NCBI GenBank assembly: GCA_026414765.1
Contig: JAOAIJ010000016.1
Span: 162,786-226,785 of the forward strand
Reading direction: 5' to 3'
DNA length: 64,000 nucleotides
Origin: Clostridia bacterium
GTDB taxonomy: Bacteria > Bacillota > Clostridia > Acetivibrionales > DSM-27016
Positions 59,996-64,000 of the stretch are shown here, in pieces. Below the pieces are notes generated by a model. The model was not told the origin of the DNA, made no database searches, and saw only the letters and a list, made by a program, of their open reading frames with translations. The translations under genes were made by a program, and so were the position numbers. Position 1 is the stretch's first letter. The number at the start of each line of letters is the position of its first letter.

Positions 59996-61381
59996 ATGAA
60001 AAGCCTTGCTATTATTGGTGCAGGTGGCCATGGTATGGTGGCTGCCGAAATTGCACAATTAATGGGTAACTGGAGAGAAATTGTGTTTCTGGACAAAAAA
60101 GAAGATATAAAGGACAGAATTGGTTTTCCTGTGATAGGGGTATGTGAGGAATGGGAGAAGCTTGATCCGGAGAAATGGGACTTTTTTGTTGCATTTGGAG
60201 ACAGCGGATTGAGGCTTCGATTGATAGAAAAGTTAAACCATAGAGGGGTGACACTCCCGATATTAATACATCCGTGCAGTACTATTAGCCGTTTTTGCAA
60301 ATTGGGGCAAGGATCTATAGTTATGGCGGGATGTGTAGTCAACTGCCAGGTATATGTTGGAAAAGGATGTATTCTGAATACCGGGTGCAGCATCGATCAC
60401 GAATGCATTTTGGAAGATGGTGTTCATATTTCACCGGGGGCGCATGTTGGTGGCGTAGTCAGGATAGGGAAGTATACATGGATATGCATAGGGGCTAGTA
60501 TAAGCCATGACATCACAATCGGGGCTGGTGTGGTTATCGCAGCCGGAGCGGTTGTTATAGACAATATACCGGATAACGTTATGGCGGCAGGAGTGCCGGC
60601 ATCAGTGAAAAAGAGGCTTGCTGATGCAGAGGACGGTGAGTCGGGGAAAGCAGTACAAATTGCAGATAAGACACTGAAAGAGAACAAGAGAAGTATACAT
60701 GGAGCTAAGGACTTTCCGCGGAGTATTCAAATTTTATTGAAACGTATGTTTGATATAGTTTTTGCTGTTTTTGGGCTAATGATTTTATGGCCTGTTATGG
60801 CCTGTGCTGCCTTGTATGTAAGAATCAAATCCCCAGGCCCTGTTATTTTCAAACAGACACGGACCGGATACAAGGGGAAACCCTTTATTATATATAAATT
60901 CAGGACACTGACAAATGATAGGGATTTATATGGGAATCTTCTTCCTGCAGCCGAGAGGATCAAGCCATGGGGTTTGATATTAAGAAAGACGGACTTCGAT
61001 GAGCTTCCGCAATTAATTAACGTATTAAAGGGGGAAATGTCACTAGTGGGGCCAAGACCATTATTTGACCATTATATGCGGCTTTATACACCTGCACAGA
61101 TGAAACGGCATGATATGAAACCCGGCATTACCGGGCTGACACAGGTAGGCAGAAGCAGTTCCCTTACGTGGAAGCAAAGATTTGATAACGATCTGTATTA
61201 TGTTGAAAACTGGTCATTATGGCTGGATTTTAAGATATTGTTCAGAACCTTCTTGAAAATGTTTAAAAAGAAAGAAGAAGGTATACATGAGTTCTTTACA
61301 GAGTATACAGGTACTTTGGGGGGAGAGAATGCAAAGGAGGGGTTGTATGAGAATACTGGTTGTAGCAGCTCACCCCGATGA
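59996..61381 (+). CDS. Fusion: sugar O/N-acetyltransferase (PglD-like) + phosphoglycosyltransferase (PglC-like)
   Basis: 461 residues. Residues 1-210: PglD-type acetyltransferase with SLAIIGAGGHGMVAAEIAQ and left-handed beta-helix repeats (GKGCILNTGCSIDHECIL, the His that binds acetyl-CoA). Residues about 240-440: monotopic phosphoglycosyltransferase (KRMFDIVFAVFGLMILWPVM, membrane hairpin; KRIKSPGPVIFKQTRTG; RKTDFDELPQLINVLKGEM with the catalytic D-E; SLVGPRPL). In Campylobacter these are two genes; in Neisseria the fusion has the opposite order. An SD AAGGAG precedes the ATG by about 9 bases. Confidence 0.92.
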   Translation: MKSLAIIGAGGHGMVAAEIAQLMGNWREIVFLDKKEDIKDRIGFPVIGVCEEWEKLDPEKWDFFVAFGDSGLRLRLIEKLNHRGVTLPILIHPCSTISRFCKLGQGSIVMAGCVVNCQVYVGKGCILNTGCSIDHECILEDGVHISPGAHVGGVVRIGKYTWICIGASISHDITIGAGVVIAAGAVVIDNIPDNVMAAGVPASVKKRLADAEDGESGKAVQIADKTLKENKRSIHGAKDFPRSIQILLKRMFDIVFAVFGLMILWPVMACAALYVRIKSPGPVIFKQTRTGYKGKPFIIYKFRTLTNDRDLYGNLLPAAERIKPWGLILRKTDFDELPQLINVLKGEMSLVGPRPLFDHYMRLYTPAQMKRHDMKPGITGLTQVGRSSSLTWKQRFDNDLYYVENWSLWLDFKILFRTFLKMFKKKEEGIHEFFTEYTGTLGGENAKEGLYENTGCSSSPR

Positions 61382-62021
61382 TGAGGTGTTGGGCCTGGGG
61401 GGGACTCTGGCACTGCTGTCGGGTGAACATGAAATATATACCCTGATTGTAACTGACGGTTCTTCAACACAATATGCCGGAGAGGACGTTAATAAAATTC
61501 TCGATAAAAAACGTGTTGAATGTAAAGAGTGTAACCGGGTTTTGGGGGTCAAGGATGTGATATTCGGTGATTTGCCTGATATGTGCCTTGATACTGTACC
61601 TCATGTAGACATAAATGCGTTGATCCATAGTCAGATAAAAAGTATAGAACCTGATTGGGTATTTACCCATCATTCCGGTGACCTGAATATGGATCATAAA
61701 AAGGTATATGAATCAACAATGGTAGCTGTACGTCCTGTAGGAAAACACAGGGTAAAACGGGTCTTTGCCTATGAAACTCCATCTTCTACAGAGTGGAACG
61801 GGTATGATCATGTGAATGCTTTTATTCCCAATTGGTTTTTTGATATCACACAAACACTTCCAACTAAAATTGATGCTATAAACTGCTACAGGACAGAGAA
61901 AAGAGAGTTTCCGCATCCTAGGAGTATTGAGGCCATAAAAGCCCAGGCAGGGATGAGGGGGTTGGCAGCAGGGGTTGCTGCAGCAGAGGCTTTTTCTGTT
62001 ATTAAAGGAGTAGGAATATGA
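61347..62021 (+). CDS. PIG-L family deacetylase (LmbE-like)
   Basis: 224 residues from ATG 61347, with AAAGGAGGGG 4 bases upstream; overlaps the fusion gene by 35 bases in another frame. ILVVAAHPDDEVLGLGGTLALL (about 3-24) binds Zn, with THHSGDLNMDHKKVYE (about 110-125) as the second part. Removes acetyl groups from GlcNAc-type substrates. The start at 61287 would give a poor extension through the upstream gene. Confidence 0.93.
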   Translation: MRILVVAAHPDDEVLGLGGTLALLSGEHEIYTLIVTDGSSTQYAGEDVNKILDKKRVECKECNRVLGVKDVIFGDLPDMCLDTVPHVDINALIHSQIKSIEPDWVFTHHSGDLNMDHKKVYESTMVAVRPVGKHRVKRVFAYETPSSTEWNGYDHVNAFIPNWFFDITQTLPTKIDAINCYRTEKREFPHPRSIEAIKAQAGMRGLAAGVAAAEAFSVIKGVGI

Positions 62022-62713
62022 TAATTTCAATGCATCAGCCTGATTATATACCCTGGCTGGGGTACTTTTACAAGATAAATAAAACAGACATTTTTGTATT
62101 CCTGGATGATGTACAGTATTCAAATACAGGGATGCACAACAGGAATCAAATAAAGACACCTCAGGGAAAGTGTTTTTTGACAGTGCCTGTAGCATATAGA
62201 TTCGGCGACCTGATAAATCAGTGTATTACAAAAGATGAGCTGAATTGGAAGGAAAAACACCTGAAAACCATTGAAATGAACTATAAGCGGGCCCCACATT
62301 TCAAGAGTTTTTTTGATATGTTCACTGAAGTCATATCAGCCAGGTATGGGAACTTGGCTGATATGAATATCGAAATAAACAAGAAGATATGTGAGTATTT
62401 CGGAATAAAACCCCGGTTTGTAAGGTCTTCCGAACTCTGCATAAACACCACGGGAACACAAAGGATCATCGATATATGCAGACTATTTGATGCGGATGTA
62501 TATTATTCAGGCAGAGGTGCAATGGCATATCAGAAACCGGAGATGTTCCGGGATAATGGTATATCCTTGGTGTATACTGATTACTCTCCTTTTGCCTACA
62601 GTCAGCTCTGGGAAGGATTTGCCGACAGCCTGTCTGTTGTTGACTATATTATGAACCATGGCTTTAAGTGGCCTGACAATAAAAATTGTGAGATTATGAA
62701 AGGGTATGGTTAA
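62018..62713 (+). CDS. WbqC-like family protein
   Basis: 231 residues. ISMHQPDYIPWLGYFYKI (about 3-20) is the family signature, with FVFLDDVQYSNTGMHNRNQIK following (about 27-47), and TVPV. WbqC proteins occur in O-antigen/polysaccharide loci, but the reaction is not established; a link to N-acyl sugar modification is suggested. The ATG overlaps the upstream stop (ATGA), so translation is coupled. Confidence 0.93.
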   Translation: MIISMHQPDYIPWLGYFYKINKTDIFVFLDDVQYSNTGMHNRNQIKTPQGKCFLTVPVAYRFGDLINQCITKDELNWKEKHLKTIEMNYKRAPHFKSFFDMFTEVISARYGNLADMNIEINKKICEYFGIKPRFVRSSELCINTTGTQRIIDICRLFDADVYYSGRGAMAYQKPEMFRDNGISLVYTDYSPFAYSQLWEGFADSLSVVDYIMNHGFKWPDNKNCEIMKGYG

Positions 62714-62714
62714 G

Positions 62715-63932
62715 ATGAATATTCTTTTTGTCACAGCTGTATGGGTAAACAAGGGTGAAAGCAACATATACAGCGATCTGGTACAGGAATTTATAAAACA
62801 CGGCCATAGTATGACAGTGGCGACAGCAAATGAAAAGCGGGGTGACCGTCAGACCTGCCTTTCCTGTGAGGAAGGCATTGAAATATTGAGGATCAGTACT
62901 GGCAGCATGCAGAAAACAAACAAGTTTAAGAAGACTATTTATTCCTTTGTTTATGGCATAAAACTATGGTATTCAACAAAAAAGCATATGAGAAAGAGGT
63001 ATTTTGATCTTATCATTTGTTCAACTCCACCTGTAACTATTTCCGGGGCGATTAAGCTTATCAAGCGGAAGTACAATGCAAAGATGTATCTACTGCTAAA
63101 GGATATTTGGCCCCAGTCGGCAGTGGATCTGCATGCAATGAGAAAAGGCGGAGCTGTGTGGACGGTTTTCAGGTTTTTCGAGAAATTGATGTACAGAAAC
63201 GCAGATTTTATAGGGTGTATGTCTCCCGCCAATATTAACTATTTAAAAAAGAACAATCCCTATTTGGACTCCGGAATAATCGAATTATGCCCGAATAGTA
63301 TGAAATTGCGCAATAACAAGGAGATTTGCCGTGACAGGATACGCAAAAAGTATAACCTTCCGCTTGAGGCTGTCATATTTATATTTGGCGGAAACCTTGG
63401 AATACCTCAGGGGGTAGGATTTCTACTTGAACTTATTGGCATAATGAGGGATAGAAAAGATGTATTTTTCCTAATAGCTGGAGATGGTACTGAAACTCCA
63501 AAAATCAAAAAATATCTAGCGGAAAATAAGCCTGAATGTGCGGCTTTTATAAGCAGGCTCAGGAAGGATGACTACGACGAACTGGTGCTTTCATGTGATG
63601 TAGGGATGATTCTTCTGAATAAATTGTTTACCATGCCGAACTTCCCGTCAAGGCTCTTGTCTTATCTTCACGCGGGGCTGCCGGTAGTGGCAGCGGTTGA
63701 TGAAGCGACTGATTTGGGGGATATCCTTTTGCAATACGGCTGTGGTGAAAAAGTACCGGCAGGAAATATAGAGGCTTTTGTCCGCGCAGTAGACAGATTG
63801 GCATCCAATGCTGCTTTGCGTACGGAAATGGGGAAAAGAGCAAGAAAGCTTCTTGAAACCGAATATTTGGTAGAGAAGACATATGAAACCATAATAAGGC
63901 ATTTTAAGAGGGAGGTGTCGGAATGTGTTTAA
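62715..63932 (+). CDS. Glycosyltransferase family 4 (WbuB-like)
   Basis: 405 residues from ATG 62715, with AAAGGG 10 bases upstream; ATG 62706 would touch that site. A GT-B fold with Gly-rich N-terminus, IFIFGGNLGIPQGVGFLLELI (about 222-242) and the nucleotide-binding ELVLSCDVGMILLNKLFTMPNFPSRLLSYLHAGLPVVA (about 289-326). The overall pattern and the neighbouring dehydratase resemble WbuB, which transfers L-FucNAc; donor identity is inference. Confidence 0.9.
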   Translation: MNILFVTAVWVNKGESNIYSDLVQEFIKHGHSMTVATANEKRGDRQTCLSCEEGIEILRISTGSMQKTNKFKKTIYSFVYGIKLWYSTKKHMRKRYFDLIICSTPPVTISGAIKLIKRKYNAKMYLLLKDIWPQSAVDLHAMRKGGAVWTVFRFFEKLMYRNADFIGCMSPANINYLKKNNPYLDSGIIELCPNSMKLRNNKEICRDRIRKKYNLPLEAVIFIFGGNLGIPQGVGFLLELIGIMRDRKDVFFLIAGDGTETPKIKKYLAENKPECAAFISRLRKDDYDELVLSCDVGMILLNKLFTMPNFPSRLLSYLHAGLPVVAAVDEATDLGDILLQYGCGEKVPAGNIEAFVRAVDRLASNAALRTEMGKRARKLLETEYLVEKTYETIIRHFKREVSECV

Positions 63933-64000
63933 AGATAAAGTACTCTTATTGACCGGTGGCACCGGTTCATTCGGCAATGCGGTATTGAAAAGGTTTTTGG
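63925..64000 (+). CDS. Sugar-nucleotide 4,6-dehydratase/epimerase, N-terminal part (partial)
   Basis: GTG 63925 follows GGGAGGTG and overlaps the end of the GT4 gene by 8 bases. The 25 residues visible (KDKVLLLTGGTGSFGNAVLK) form the Rossmann G-x-x-G-x-x-G loop of the FlaA1/CapD or FnlA/CapE group of UDP-GlcNAc dehydratases. The gene runs off the right edge. It would supply the keto sugar used by the PglE-like aminotransferase or an L-FucNAc branch. Confidence 0.75.
   Translation, partial: MFKDKVLLLTGGTGSFGNAVLKRFL

Overview
The window looks like chromosomal DNA from an anaerobic, spore-former-type clostridium (Firmicutes; broadly like the Acetivibrio/Ruminiclostridium group). The evidence is moderate-to-low GC, strong GGAGG ribosome binding sites, frequent GTG/TTG starts, a large Alu-containing SRP RNA beside dnaX-ybaB-recR, and the Firmicutes gene order prfA-ywlC-ywlE-rpiB-upp-mnaA-atp. 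The species cannot be fixed from sequence alone. No CRISPR array, prophage or intact insertion sequence is visible.

Layout. 1-14 kb: the 3' end of a large surface protein, then mostly minus-strand accessory genes (flavodoxin-like reductase, ECF-type sigma factor, AbrB-ABC transporter operon, methyltransferase, EFR1 ferredoxin), a degenerate-GGDEF response regulator, and metY-lrp. A decayed patch at 3.35-4.3 kb holds a DJ-1/PfpI::YjbR chimeric pseudogene and an alpha/beta-hydrolase pseudogene. 14.3-21.6 kb: a complete F1Fo ATP synthase operon, atpIBEFHAGDC, with unusually long internal spacers flanking the atpA-atpG pair. 22-23.7 kb: motAB on the plus strand, inserted between the atp operon and wecB. 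23.8-31.7 kb: wecB, a WecA/TagO-type transferase, dCMP deaminase, upp, rpiB, ywlE, sua5, a ZIP transporter and prfA. 32-34.3 kb: an envelope-type operon (DUF2089, DUF4097, membrane protein). 34.5-40.2 kb: recR, ybaB, dnaX, an inserted HD-GYP sensor and the SRP RNA.

40.5-51 kb: small hypotheticals, galU, a membrane-anchored protein, a Cys-tailed protein, a HelD-type helicase, a SWIM-SNF2 helicase and an ABC-F ribosome-protection protein. The ABC-F gene follows a roughly 310-nt leader with a strong promoter, short reading frames and a terminator hairpin whose 3' arm is the gene's ribosome binding site. 51-57 kb: a secreted NAGPA-type protein, a TtcA-like enzyme, tRNA-Pro(UGG), a truncated Nudix gene, DUF4234 and DUF2752. 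57-64 kb: an exopolysaccharide/glycan locus (BY-kinase, Wzz, aminotransferase, an acetyltransferase::phosphoglycosyltransferase fusion, PIG-L deacetylase, WbqC, GT4, start of a sugar-nucleotide dehydratase) that continues past the window.

How they connect: wecB, the WecA/TagO-type transferase, galU and the terminal locus supply and assemble surface glycans. ATP synthase and MotAB are the two proton-flow machines. The strongest candidates for new biology are the ABC-F attenuator, the reversed-order PglD::PglC fusion, the conserved TtcA N-terminus with no canonical start codon, and the structured spacers inside the atp operon. Everything is read by eye; no database search was run.
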